Assembly: GCF_900101615.1 (NCBI RefSeq)
Contig: NZ_FMZX01000012.1
Location: 62,001 to 126,000 of the forward strand
From: Belnapia rosea
GTDB taxonomy: Bacteria; Pseudomonadota; Alphaproteobacteria; Acetobacterales; Acetobacteraceae
Length of the DNA: 64,000 nucleotides
Direction: 5' to 3'
Positions 26,576 through 34,816 of this stretch are shown one piece after another. Within the stretch, counting starts at the first letter, position 1. Each line of letters begins with the position of its first letter. Made by a program: the position numbers and the translations under genes. Below the pieces are notes generated by a model. The model did not search any database. It saw only the letters and a program-made list of their open reading frames with translations, and was not told the DNA's origin.

Positions 26576-27963
26576 ATTCTCCCCTTCCCGATATCCTCGC
26601 CCGCCTCGATGCCGATGCCCCCGCCGCGGAGGCAAGGCTGATCGACTGGCTCCGCATCCCGAGCATCAGCGCCCAGCCGGCGCATGCGGGCGATTGCCTG
26701 CGCGCCGCCGAATGGGTGCGCGACCAGCTCGCCGGCATGGGCTTCGATGCCGGCATCCGCCCGACCGCCGGCCATCCCGTTGTCGTCGCGCATCACCCCG
26801 GGCCCGGGCCGGATGCGCCGCATCTGCTGTTCTACGGGCATTACGACGTGCAGCCGCCGGACCCGCTGGCGCTCTGGACCTCGCCGCCCTTCGATCCGGT
26901 GGTGGTCGAGGGACCGCATGGCCGCCGCGTGGTCGCGCGCGGCGCGGTCGACGACAAGGGGCAGACGGCGATGTGGCTTGAGGCCCTGCGCGCCTGGCAC
27001 GAGGTCGCCGGCGGGCCGCCCTGCCGCGTCTCCGTCTTGATCGAGGGCGAGGAGGAGGTCGGCTCGCCGAGCCTCGATGCCTTCCTGGCCGCCAACAAGG
27101 CGGAGCTGGCGGCCGATGTTGCCGTCATCAGCGATACCGGCATGTGGGATATCGACACGCCCGCCATCACCACGCGGCTGCGTGGCATGGTCTATGCGCA
27201 GATCGACCTGAAGGCGGCCTCGCGCGACCTGCATTCCGGCATCTATGGCGGTGCGGCGCTGAACCCGATCAATGCGCTGTCGCGGGTCATGGGCGGGCTG
27301 CATGACGAGAACGGGCGCGTCCAGATCCCGGGCTTCTATGACGGCATCGCCGAGATCACCAACGCGCAGCGGGTGGAGTGGGACAGCCTCGGTTTCGACG
27401 AGGGGGCTTTCCTCGGCGATATCGGCCTCGCCACGCCGGCGGGCGAACGGGGGCGGAGCGGGCTGGAGCGGCTCTGGGCGCGGCCGACGGCCGATCTCAA
27501 CGGCATCTGGGGCGGCTATACGGGCGATGGCAGCAAGACCGTCATCGCCTCGGAGGCCCATGCCAAGCTCTCCTGCCGCCTGGTGCCCGGCCAGGACCCG
27601 GCGAAGGTGGCGGAGGGCATCCGCCGCTTCGTCGCCGAGCGGCTGCCACACGATGCCAAGGCGGAGGTGACGATCTTCACCACGACGCCAGGGATCGAGG
27701 TGCCGGCCGACAGCCGCTGGGTGGCCGCGGCCCGGGGCGCGCTGGCGGAGGAATACGGCCGCCCGGCCGTGCTGATCGGCAGCGGCGGTTCCATCCCCGT
27801 GGTGGAGAGCATGCGGCGCCTGCTCGGCCTCGACAGCCTGCTGGTCGGCTTCGGGCTGAACGACGACCAGGTGCACAGCCCGAACGAGAAATTCGAGCTG
27901 CGCTGCCTGCACCAGGGTGCCCGCAGCCATGCGCGGATGCTGGCGGCCTTCGCCGCGCGCTAA
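26572..27963 (+). CDS. M20-family metallopeptidase
   Basis: A 463-residue zinc amidohydrolase of the M20 dipeptidase group, cleaving amide or dipeptide bonds in the cytoplasm. The metal and catalytic residues are visible: His90 and Asp92 (FYGHYDVQPP), the Asp pair 127-128 (GAVDDKGQ), the Glu cluster near 158-162 (IEGEEEVGSPS) and a late His in DDQVHSPNEKF. The lid/dimer domain is in the middle third. It is the last gene of the transporter operon, so it probably hydrolyses the imported compound. Its stop overlaps that of the convergent FAD enzyme. Confidence 0.93.
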   Translation: MNSPLPDILARLDADAPAAEARLIDWLRIPSISAQPAHAGDCLRAAEWVRDQLAGMGFDAGIRPTAGHPVVVAHHPGPGPDAPHLLFYGHYDVQPPDPLALWTSPPFDPVVVEGPHGRRVVARGAVDDKGQTAMWLEALRAWHEVAGGPPCRVSVLIEGEEEVGSPSLDAFLAANKAELAADVAVISDTGMWDIDTPAITTRLRGMVYAQIDLKAASRDLHSGIYGGAALNPINALSRVMGGLHDENGRVQIPGFYDGIAEITNAQRVEWDSLGFDEGAFLGDIGLATPAGERGRSGLERLWARPTADLNGIWGGYTGDGSKTVIASEAHAKLSCRLVPGQDPAKVAEGIRRFVAERLPHDAKAEVTIFTTTPGIEVPADSRWVAAARGALAEEYGRPAVLIGSGGSIPVVESMRRLLGLDSLLVGFGLNDDQVHSPNEKFELRCLHQGARSHARMLAAFAAR

Positions 27964-29372
27964 TTCGAAGGAATCACCTTTCCTGGATTCATGAGGCCCT
28001 GCGGATCGAGCGTCGCCTTGATCCGCCGCATCAGTTCCAGCGCCAGCGGGTCCTTCAGCGCCTGCATGACATGCAGCTTGCTCGTGCCGATGCCGTGCTC
28101 GGCGCTGAAGCTACCGCCAAGCGCGACGGCGATCTCGTTCACCACCATATCGGCACCGCCGGCGATGGCCGCCCAGTCCTTCTGCGCGATACCCGGCGGC
28201 GCCTTCAGGCTGACATGGATGTTGCCGTCCCCGGCATGGCCGATGGCGTACATCCGCCCCTCCGGCCAGCGCGCCGCCAGCGCTGCCTCGATGCGGCCGA
28301 GGAATTCCGGCACGGCGGAGACGGGCACCGCCGTGTCGGTGGCGATGGCCGGGCCATCCATGCGGGAGAATTCCGGGAAGTCCTCGCGGATGCGCCAGAA
28401 GGCCAGGCGCTGTGCCTCGCTCTCGGCCGGCACCGCGTCGGTGCATTCGCCGGCCTCGAGCGCCCCCTCCAGCGCCGTCTCCAGCATGGCGCGGACGGGC
28501 ACGGCCGGGTGCGGCGCGGCCATTTCCACCATGACGAACCACGGGCTCTCCAGCGGCAGCGGCAGGCGGAGATGCGGGCCGTGCCGCGCCACCATCTCGA
28601 GGCAGAGCCGGTTCATCAGCTCGAAGGCGATCAGCTCCGCCCCTGCCCCCTGCATGCGCCCGAGCAGCGAGAGCGCAGCCTCCGGCGAGGGCACGGCGAG
28701 GAAGGCGGTCTCGACCGCCCGCATCGGCGGCACCAGCCGCAGCGCAGCGGCGGTGATGACGCCAAGCGTACCCTCGGCGCCGATGAAGAGGTGCCGCAGC
28801 GCGTAGCCGCTATTGTCCTTCCGCACCCGCCGCAGGTCGTTCAGCACCCGCCCGTCGGCCAGCACCACCTCGAGGCCCAGCACCAGCTCCCGCGCATTGC
28901 CCCATCGGATGGTGCGTATGCCCCCCGCATTCGTGCCAAGCATTCCGCCGATCTGCGCCGTGCCCTGGGCGCCCCAGGCGATGGGGAAGAACCGGTCGAC
29001 CGCCGCCGCCGCCTGCTGCACCTGCTGCACCACGCAGCCGGCCTCGGCGACCACCGAAAAATCCCGCGCATCGACGTCACGGATACGGTTCAGCCGCTCG
29101 AGGCTGAGCACCAGCGAGGGAGGAGCGCCCGGCCGCGCCACCGCGGCGCCGGCGAGGCCCGTGCGCCCACCGGCTGGCACCACGGGGATTCCGGCCTCGC
29201 TGGCGATGCGCATGGCGGCGGAGACTTCCTCCACCCGCCCCGGCTTCAGCACCGCCAGCGGCATGGCGCGGGAGGTGCCTCGCCAATCCACGGCATAGGG
29301 CGCCATGTCCCCTTCGTCGGTCAGGCAGTTTCTTGGGCCGATCGCTTCGGCCAGGGCATCGAGCATAGGCAT
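27960..29372 (-). CDS. FAD-linked oxidase (GlcD/D-2-hydroxyacid dehydrogenase type)
   Basis: A 470-residue flavoprotein that oxidises a D-2-hydroxyacid such as D-lactate, D-2-hydroxyglutarate or glycolate. The PCMH-type FAD domain has VVPAGGRTGLAGAAV, WGAQGTAQIGGMLGTNAGG and GAEGTLGVITAA. The C-terminal FAD-oxidase domain has GHAGDGNIHV and EHGIG, with the conserved histidines. Starts at 29372 and 29366 are both possible; an upstream one at 29408 is less likely. It lies between the M20 gene and the divergent GMC gene. Confidence 0.9.
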   Translation of the reverse strand: MPMLDALAEAIGPRNCLTDEGDMAPYAVDWRGTSRAMPLAVLKPGRVEEVSAAMRIASEAGIPVVPAGGRTGLAGAAVARPGAPPSLVLSLERLNRIRDVDARDFSVVAEAGCVVQQVQQAAAAVDRFFPIAWGAQGTAQIGGMLGTNAGGIRTIRWGNARELVLGLEVVLADGRVLNDLRRVRKDNSGYALRHLFIGAEGTLGVITAAALRLVPPMRAVETAFLAVPSPEAALSLLGRMQGAGAELIAFELMNRLCLEMVARHGPHLRLPLPLESPWFVMVEMAAPHPAVPVRAMLETALEGALEAGECTDAVPAESEAQRLAFWRIREDFPEFSRMDGPAIATDTAVPVSAVPEFLGRIEAALAARWPEGRMYAIGHAGDGNIHVSLKAPPGIAQKDWAAIAGGADMVVNEIAVALGGSFSAEHGIGTSKLHVMQALKDPLALELMRRIKATLDPQGLMNPGKVIPSN

Positions 29373-29467
29373 GCCGGACAGTCTCCCGCTGCGGTTTCGC
29401 CCCGGCAAGCCCCTTGGCGCGCAGCTGCAACACGGGCTTGATAGTGGGCGACGCGGGAGGAAAGTCG

Positions 29468-31093
29468 ATGAGCGAAGGCGTGCCGGTGAACGCGGACTAC
29501 GTCGTGGTGGGGGCCGGTTCGGCGGGCTGCGCCGTGGCGGCGCGGCTGTCGGAGGACCCGTCGGTGCGGGTGGTGCTGCTGGAGGCCGGGTCGCGCGACC
29601 GGAACCCCTGGCTGCATGTGCCGATCGGCTATGCCAAGACCATGTACCACCCGACCCTCTCCTGGAACCTGATGACCGAGCCGGAGCCGGAGCTGGGAGG
29701 CCGCCAGGTGCCCTGGCCGCGCGGGCGGGTCCTGGGCGGCTCCTCCGCCATCAACGGCCTGCTCTATGTTCGCGGCCAGCACGAGGATTACGACCACTGG
29801 CGCCAGCTCGGCTGCACCGGCTGGTCCTTCGAGGACGTGCTGCCCTATTTCCGCCGCGCCGAGGACCAGGAGCGTGGGCCGAGCGCCCTGCATGGCGTCG
29901 GCGGGCCGCTCGCCGTCAGCGACATCCGCGACCGCAACCCACTGGCCATGTCCTTCATCGAGGCGGCGGCGGAGCTTGGCTTCCCCCGCAACGACGATTT
30001 CAACGGCGAGACGCAGGAAGGCGCCGGCCTCTACCAGACCACCTCGCGCAAAGGCTGGCGGGTGAGCGCGGCGACAGCCTATCTCAAGCCCGCCCGCAAC
30101 CGGCAGAACCTCACCGTGGTCGCCGATGCCCATAGCACCGGACTGCTGATGGAGGGCCGGCGGGCCGTGGGCGTGCGGTTCCGCCGCCATGGCACCGACC
30201 TCACCATCCGTGCGTCGCAGGAGGTGATCCTCTGCGGCGGCGCCATCGCATCGCCGCATCTGCTGCTCCTCTCGGGCATCGGGCCGGCGGAGCACCTGCA
30301 GGAGATGGGCCTGCCGGTGGTGCACGACCTGCCATCGGTCGGGACCAACCTGCAGGACCATTTCCAGGCGAGACTGGCCTATCGCGTCAACAAGCCGGTC
30401 AGCATGAACACGCGGACGCAAAGCCTCTGGGGCCAGTTCCTGATGGGCGCCGAATTCGCGCTGCGCCGCACCGGGCCGCTGACGGTCAGCGCCGGCACGG
30501 CCGGGCTCTTCGCCCGCGTCCTGCCCGGCAGCGCGACGCCCGACGTGCAGTACCATTTCCTGCCCTTCAGCACCTCGAAGACGATGACGGAGCTGCATCC
30601 CTTCCCCGGCATGACCATCAGCGCCTGCCAGCTGCGGCCCGAGAGCCGGGGAACGATCACCCTGGCGAGCCCCGACCCGGCGGCCAAGGCACGGATCCAG
30701 GCCAACTACCCCTCCACCGAGACCGACCGGCGCTGCATGATCGAGGGCATCAAGCTCGGCCGGCGCCTGGCGCAGACCCGGGCGCTCGGTCAGTGGGTCG
30801 AGGAGGAGATCGTGCCCGGCGCCGCGGCCGCGAGCGACGAGGAGATCCTCGCCTTCGTCCGCCAGACCGGCAACACGATCTACCACCCGAGCGGCACATG
30901 CCGCATGGGCGGCGATCCGGCGAGCGTGGTCGATCCGGAGCTCCGGGTGCGTGGGATCGAAGGGCTGCGCGTCGCTGATGCCTCGATCATGCCGACGGTC
31001 GTCTCGGGCAATACCAATGCCCCCGCCATCATGATCGGCGAAAAATGCGCCGACATGGTCAAGGCCGCGGCGCGGGTCAGATTGGCTGCCTGA
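29468..31093 (+). CDS. GMC-family flavin oxidoreductase
   Basis: A 541-residue FAD alcohol dehydrogenase/oxidase of the choline dehydrogenase type. VVVGAGSAGCAVAARL (12-27) is the FAD Rossmann motif, GRVLGGSSAINGLLYVRG is the first GMC signature, and CGGAIASPHLLLLSGIGPAEHL is the second. The catalytic pair is His473 (YHPSGTCRMG) and an Asn in SGNTNAPAIM. The second residue is Asn instead of His, as in choline oxidases. ATG 29468 has a GGAGGAAA site. Substrate not deducible. Confidence 0.93.
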   Translation: MSEGVPVNADYVVVGAGSAGCAVAARLSEDPSVRVVLLEAGSRDRNPWLHVPIGYAKTMYHPTLSWNLMTEPEPELGGRQVPWPRGRVLGGSSAINGLLYVRGQHEDYDHWRQLGCTGWSFEDVLPYFRRAEDQERGPSALHGVGGPLAVSDIRDRNPLAMSFIEAAAELGFPRNDDFNGETQEGAGLYQTTSRKGWRVSAATAYLKPARNRQNLTVVADAHSTGLLMEGRRAVGVRFRRHGTDLTIRASQEVILCGGAIASPHLLLLSGIGPAEHLQEMGLPVVHDLPSVGTNLQDHFQARLAYRVNKPVSMNTRTQSLWGQFLMGAEFALRRTGPLTVSAGTAGLFARVLPGSATPDVQYHFLPFSTSKTMTELHPFPGMTISACQLRPESRGTITLASPDPAAKARIQANYPSTETDRRCMIEGIKLGRRLAQTRALGQWVEEEIVPGAAAASDEEILAFVRQTGNTIYHPSGTCRMGGDPASVVDPELRVRGIEGLRVADASIMPTVVSGNTNAPAIMIGEKCADMVKAAARVRLAA

Positions 31094-31123
31094 CCGCCGC
31101 GGCTGGGCAGAGGCGCGGCGGCA

Positions 31124-32023
31124 TCAGGCCGGACTAGCGGCCTCATCGAGTCGCAGCACGCGGCTATGAAGGGACCGGCCGAGCGCCTGCTCGGCCGCGC
31201 GCCCGGCGCGGCGCAGCGCTGCGGGATCGAGCCCGGTGCCGAGCCCCATGGCCTCGAGCGCGGCAGCCAGATCCTCGGTGGCGCAGAACCCCCCGGCGCC
31301 GCCAAGCGCCGTATCGGCCTGCGTCAGCCCGGCCTCGATCGCCGCGAGCGTGTTGGCGATAGCGGTCCCGCGCCGGTCGGCGAATCGAGCGGCGAAGCTG
31401 GCGGTGGGCAGGCCGCCATGCAGCCAGCCGATCAGGTCCCGCACCCGCGGCGGCGTGGCGACGCCGCTGCCATCGGCGATGGCAATGCGGGTGATACCCA
31501 GTTCCGCGAGGCGCTCAGCTGCCGCCAACACGGTGGCCGGCTCCGTCACCTCGTCGAACGCTGCTCCGACGATACCGCAAAGGGTGAACTGGCCCCGTGC
31601 CAGCGCCACCATCTCCGTCAGATGCGACCAGCTTTCATCAGCCTCGGTGGCGGTGATGGAAAACACGACCTCATCGGGGCCCCAGCCACCATCCTGCGCC
31701 ACGAGCGCGCGACGCACCGCCAGCAGGTCCGGGCATTGCGCCTGCAGGATCAGGCCGGGACGGCGCGTAGCGCCCCGCAACACCACCTCGGCATCGGCGA
31801 ATTGCGCATGCCGCTCCGGGTCGAGCAGGTTGGTGATGCCGATACGGCGGAAGCCCGCACCGGCGATCGCCTTGATCAGGGCGAGTTTCGCCTCGGCAGG
31901 GACCGGAGCCTCGGCCAGGAGCGCCTCGCTCAACAGACATTCGCCCAACGCGACCTCGGCTTGGGCAGGCGCGGCGGAGCCGGTGATTTCCTCCAACTCG
32001 GCGTCGCTGGGAAGGTCGCTCAT
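31124..32023 (-). CDS. HMG-CoA-lyase-like protein without catalytic residues
   Basis: A 299-residue TIM-barrel protein clearly related to HMG-CoA lyase (HMGL-like domain) over most of its length. Aligned by eye, the RDGLQ loop reads GECLL (27-31); the His-x-His metal pair reads Arg213-Phe-Ala215; and the GGCP catalytic cysteine is Ala243, with a short deletion in the loop before ATEDL. Only one conserved acidic residue (Asp184, in ADGSG) remains. The fold landmarks ANTLAAIEAGLTQADTALGG and ATEDLAAALEAMGL are intact, so it is folded but probably not a lyase. A scaffold or ligand-binding role is inference. A terminator of cenR lies upstream. Confidence 0.82.
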   Translation of the reverse strand: MSDLPSDAELEEITGSAAPAQAEVALGECLLSEALLAEAPVPAEAKLALIKAIAGAGFRRIGITNLLDPERHAQFADAEVVLRGATRRPGLILQAQCPDLLAVRRALVAQDGGWGPDEVVFSITATEADESWSHLTEMVALARGQFTLCGIVGAAFDEVTEPATVLAAAERLAELGITRIAIADGSGVATPPRVRDLIGWLHGGLPTASFAARFADRRGTAIANTLAAIEAGLTQADTALGGAGGFCATEDLAAALEAMGLGTGLDPAALRRAGRAAEQALGRSLHSRVLRLDEAASPA

Positions 32024-32120
32024 CGGACGGATTCCTCGCTGGCATCAGCCATCTATCGAGAGACTGCGGCGGCGGTTGCGTGCTGGCAAGATGGCGAAAG
32101 ATGCTGCGGCGCAGCGACGC

Positions 32121-32151
32121 AAAAGCCGCCCGCCCCAGGGGGACGGACGGC
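32121..32151 (-). terminator. Intrinsic terminator downstream of cenR
   Basis: On the minus strand, GCCGTCCG and a CCCC run pair with GGGG and CGGGCGGC, followed by TTTTGCG. On the plus strand the arms lie at 32125-32136 and 32138-32151 with AAAA at 32121-32124. It lies 27 bases after the cenR stop. Confidence 0.8.
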
Positions 32152-32177
32152 TCGCGTCAGCGATCAGGGTTTGCTGG

Positions 32178-32897
32178 TCAGGCGTGGCCCGTGTCGAGCG
32201 CCGCAGGCGCCAGCTTGTAGCCTCCAGCCTCGGTCAGTAGCAGCCGCGCCTGGGACGGATCGGGCTCGATCTTCTGGCGCAGACGATAGACATGCGTCTC
32301 AAGCGTATGCGTCGTGACGGCGCTGTTGTAGCCCCAGACCTCGTTCAGCAGCACCTGCCGCAGCACCGGCTTGCCACCGGCGCGATAGAGGAATTTCAGG
32401 ATCGCGCATTCCTTGTCGGTCAGCCGGATCTTCCGGCCACGTGCCGGCTCGTGGAGCATGCGGACGCTCGGGCGGAACATGTATGGCCCGATGGAGAAGA
32501 CGGCATCTTCCGAGTTGTCGAAGATGCGCAGCTGGGCCCGGACGCGGGCCAGCAGCTCAGGCAGGCGGAAGGGCTTGGCGATATAGTCGTTGGCACCGGA
32601 GTCGAGGCCACGCACCACATCCTGTTCGCCATCGGCGCCAGTCAGCATGATCACCGGCATGCGGCGGCCATCGCGCCGCAGCTTGGCGCAGAAGTCACGG
32701 CCATCGGCATCGGGCAGGCCGATATCGAGCAGGATCGCGTCGTAGCGCGCATTGGCATTGGCGAGCTTGGCTTCCGCTTCACCCGCGCTCTCCGCCTCGT
32801 CCGCGGTGAAATCGCCGCCCAGCGCAAGCTGCTCGGCCAGGGTTGCGCGGAGGGCAGGATCATCCTCAACGATCAGGATCGGGCGCGGCGTCGTCAT
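32178..32897 (-). CDS. cenR: CenR-type response regulator
   Basis: A 239-residue OmpR-family response regulator. The receiver has Glu11/Asp12/Asp13, phosphoacceptor Asp58 (LLDIGLPD) and Lys108 (YIAKPF). The output domain has the segments FSIGPYMFRPSVRML, KIRLTDKECAILKFLYRAGGKPV and WGYNSAVTTHTLETHVYRLRQKIEPDPS, which match Caulobacter CenR (cell-envelope regulator) as I remember it. The start has a CCGGAGG site. No histidine kinase is adjacent, consistent with the orphan arrangement often seen for this regulator. Expected to control envelope genes. Confidence 0.85.
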   Translation of the reverse strand: MTTPRPILIVEDDPALRATLAEQLALGGDFTADEAESAGEAEAKLANANARYDAILLDIGLPDADGRDFCAKLRRDGRRMPVIMLTGADGEQDVVRGLDSGANDYIAKPFRLPELLARVRAQLRIFDNSEDAVFSIGPYMFRPSVRMLHEPARGRKIRLTDKECAILKFLYRAGGKPVLRQVLLNEVWGYNSAVTTHTLETHVYRLRQKIEPDPSQARLLLTEAGGYKLAPAALDTGHA

Positions 32898-33332
32898 CAG
32901 GGCCTCCGGTCTGGGGAAGTCGGCAGCAGGAACTTGTTCGTTCTAAGGTCTATTAGTTTCTCTCAACCTATTGGATCAAATACTTCCTCTGCGCAAATGC
33001 ACAATGGGTCATCGCACCTCGGCTCGGACACGATACCGTTAAGGAATGAGATGTTGTCGATATGACATTTAGGCTGTTCACCAAATCGTTGTTTCGCCGC
33101 CCATTCCGGGCCATCCGTTGCACTGTAACGCCACAGGCAGGCCGTCACCGGCTCGGAGTCGGATCCATTCGATTGCGCCACGTTGGCGATACGAGCGTCA
33201 CACGCGATGGATGCAGGCACCCACCGGCGACACGGGAATTTGAGCAAGCCTGCGGCGCGTTGAGCCAGGCGCCTCGACAGCCAGGCGCGGCCAGGCATGA
33301 TGCAGGCGACCGACTTGGAGGGGGAAACCATC
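32898..33332. other. 435-base intergenic region between cenR and the aldolase gene
   Basis: The sequence is AT-richer than its neighbours, especially 32930-33070, and contains the divergent promoters for cenR and the RraA-type gene. I see no gene in it. An in-frame reading on the plus strand from 33062 is out of frame with the aldolase and has no family resemblance. No strong terminator is seen. No exact promoter is claimed. Confidence 0.5.
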
Positions 33333-34007
33333 ATGACTCTCGGCTTTCGCATCCAACCCGTGACCAGCCGCGTCGATCCTGCGCTCTGCGCACGTGCCGC
33401 GGCCGTCCCGGCAGCGAATATCGGCGATGTGGTCAGCCGCATGCAGACCATGCGGGGCGGCTTCCGCGCCTTCGGTGGCACGCGGGCAGTGGCGGGCCCG
33501 GCCTTCACCGTGCGCGCCCGCTCCGGCGACAACCTGATGCTGCACCGGGCCATCGATATGGCGGCGCCGGGCGATGTCATCGTCGTCGATGCCGGTGGCG
33601 ACCTCGCCATCGCCATCACCGGCGAGTTGATGATGGGCTGGGCCGCCCGGCGCGGCATCGCCGCGGTGATCGTGGACGGCGCGGTACGCGACGCGGCACA
33701 ACTCCGGCAGTTGCCGATCGGCATTTGGGCCTGCGGCATCACGCCCTCCGGCCCCTACAAGGACGGGCCGGGTGAGATCGGCTATCCGGTATCCTGCGGC
33801 GGGCAGGTGGTGATGCCAGGCGACCTCATCATGGCGGATGAGGATGGCGTCGTCGTGCTGCCGGCAGCCGACGCCGCCGAGGCCATCGCCGCCGCCGAGG
33901 GCCATCAGGCCAAGGAGGCGAAGGCGCAGCAGGACATCGATGGCGGTGTCTGGGAGCGGGACTGGGTCGTCGCCTCGCTCAAGGCCAAGGGCTGCGGCGG
34001 GGCCTGA
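33333..34007 (+). CDS. RraA-type class II aldolase/decarboxylase
   Basis: A 224-residue RraA-fold protein. The segments ANIGDVVSRMQTM, DNLMLHRAI, GDVIVVDAGGD, AVIVDGAVRDAAQLRQL and IGYPVSCGGQVVMPGDLIMADEDGVVVLP are family hallmarks. Arg119 and Asp120 of VRD are the residues used by 4-hydroxy-4-methyl-2-oxoglutarate and 4-carboxy-4-hydroxy-2-oxoadipate aldolases, which also decarboxylate oxaloacetate. RNase E inhibition is an alternative role for the fold. ATG 33333 has GGAGGGGG just upstream; the longer form from 33297 is less likely. It is a monocistron. Confidence 0.87.
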   Translation: MTLGFRIQPVTSRVDPALCARAAAVPAANIGDVVSRMQTMRGGFRAFGGTRAVAGPAFTVRARSGDNLMLHRAIDMAAPGDVIVVDAGGDLAIAITGELMMGWAARRGIAAVIVDGAVRDAAQLRQLPIGIWACGITPSGPYKDGPGEIGYPVSCGGQVVMPGDLIMADEDGVVVLPAADAAEAIAAAEGHQAKEAKAQQDIDGGVWERDWVVASLKAKGCGGA

Positions 34008-34011
34008 GGGG

Positions 34012-34458
34012 CTACCGCGGGGCGAGCCAACCCATGCTCGCCCCCGGCTCGGCATCCACGGTCGGCAGGTAGGGCTTGATGTCGAGCAAGGGGGTGCCGC
34101 TGGCGCAGTCGAGGTTGCGGACCAGCAGCACGCCCGGCTCGGCAAAGCCCTCGAAGCGCACGACGGACAGGGCGATGGGGTTGGGCCGCACCGGCGAGCG
34201 GGTGGCGAATACGCCACGCGGACCCGCGGCGAAACGCGGCAGGATGGTCAGCGGCGCATCGCCGCCGAGATGCATCCAGTACAGCAGGATCAGGTGCGAG
34301 AAGCTCTCGAGCTGGTCGAGACCATCACGCCAGGCCTCACCAATGACGGCGCGGCAGAGCGGGCGGGGGTCCGGCTGGCGCCCATTGCGGGGGCACTCCT
34401 CCGGCCTGGGCCAGGGTGTCTCCAGATGGCCGATCGGGGTCAGGGTGAAGCCGCGCAC
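34012..34458 (-). CDS. trmO: tRNA t6A methyltransferase TrmO
   Basis: A 148-residue TsaA/TrmO-family enzyme that methylates N6-threonylcarbamoyladenosine at position 37 of some threonyl tRNAs, using S-adenosylmethionine. Features: TLTPIGHLETPWPRPEECPRN at the start, LDQLESFSHLILLYWMH, and GVFATRSPVRPNPIALSVVR, the SAM-binding core. It lies 36 bases downstream of a small lipoprotein gene on the same strand. Converges on the RraA gene. Confidence 0.9.
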   Translation of the reverse strand: MRGFTLTPIGHLETPWPRPEECPRNGRQPDPRPLCRAVIGEAWRDGLDQLESFSHLILLYWMHLGGDAPLTILPRFAAGPRGVFATRSPVRPNPIALSVVRFEGFAEPGVLLVRNLDCASGTPLLDIKPYLPTVDAEPGASMGWLAPR

Positions 34459-34494
34459 CGGGACAGCATAGGCGGTGCCGCGCCGCCAAGCCAG

Positions 34495-34722
34495 TCAGCG
34501 TGCCTGGATGCCCGGGTTGGGCGGAATGACCGGCGTGGTGGTTGGGCTGCGATTGGGCAGCGGCGCGCGGATGCCTGGGTCGATGCCGGCCTCCGGCCGC
34601 ATCAAGCCGGTGTTGGGGGCCGGCGATTCGCTGCGCATCGGCATGGTGCCGGGCCTGCGCTCGGCGGATGGCGCACAGGCGGCGGCGAGCAGAGGCAGGC
34701 AGAGGATCATCCAGCATCGCAT
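34495..34722 (-). CDS. Small lipoprotein
   Basis: A 75-residue predicted lipoprotein. The signal peptide MRCWMILCLPLLAAAC contains the lipobox LAAAC with the lipidated cysteine at residue 16. The mature part is Pro-rich (PNTGLMRPEAGIDPG, PLPNRSPTTTPVIPPNPG) and shows no domain. Probably anchored to the outer membrane. Its position directly before trmO suggests co-transcription but no shared function is obvious. Confidence 0.65.
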   Translation of the reverse strand: MRCWMILCLPLLAAACAPSAERRPGTMPMRSESPAPNTGLMRPEAGIDPGIRAPLPNRSPTTTPVIPPNPGIQAR

Positions 34723-34816
34723 GGCCAGCCAACGCCGCCCGACTTGTCCGGTTCATCCGCTTGCCGGACGGGCGCGGAGGACTGATGCTGCACCGCGCCA
34801 GAGCGGGACGCTGCCC

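Noticed and set aside
33062-33775. A plus-strand frame beginning before the RraA-type gene
   Set aside because: It runs out of frame through the aldolase and resembles no family; likely chance.
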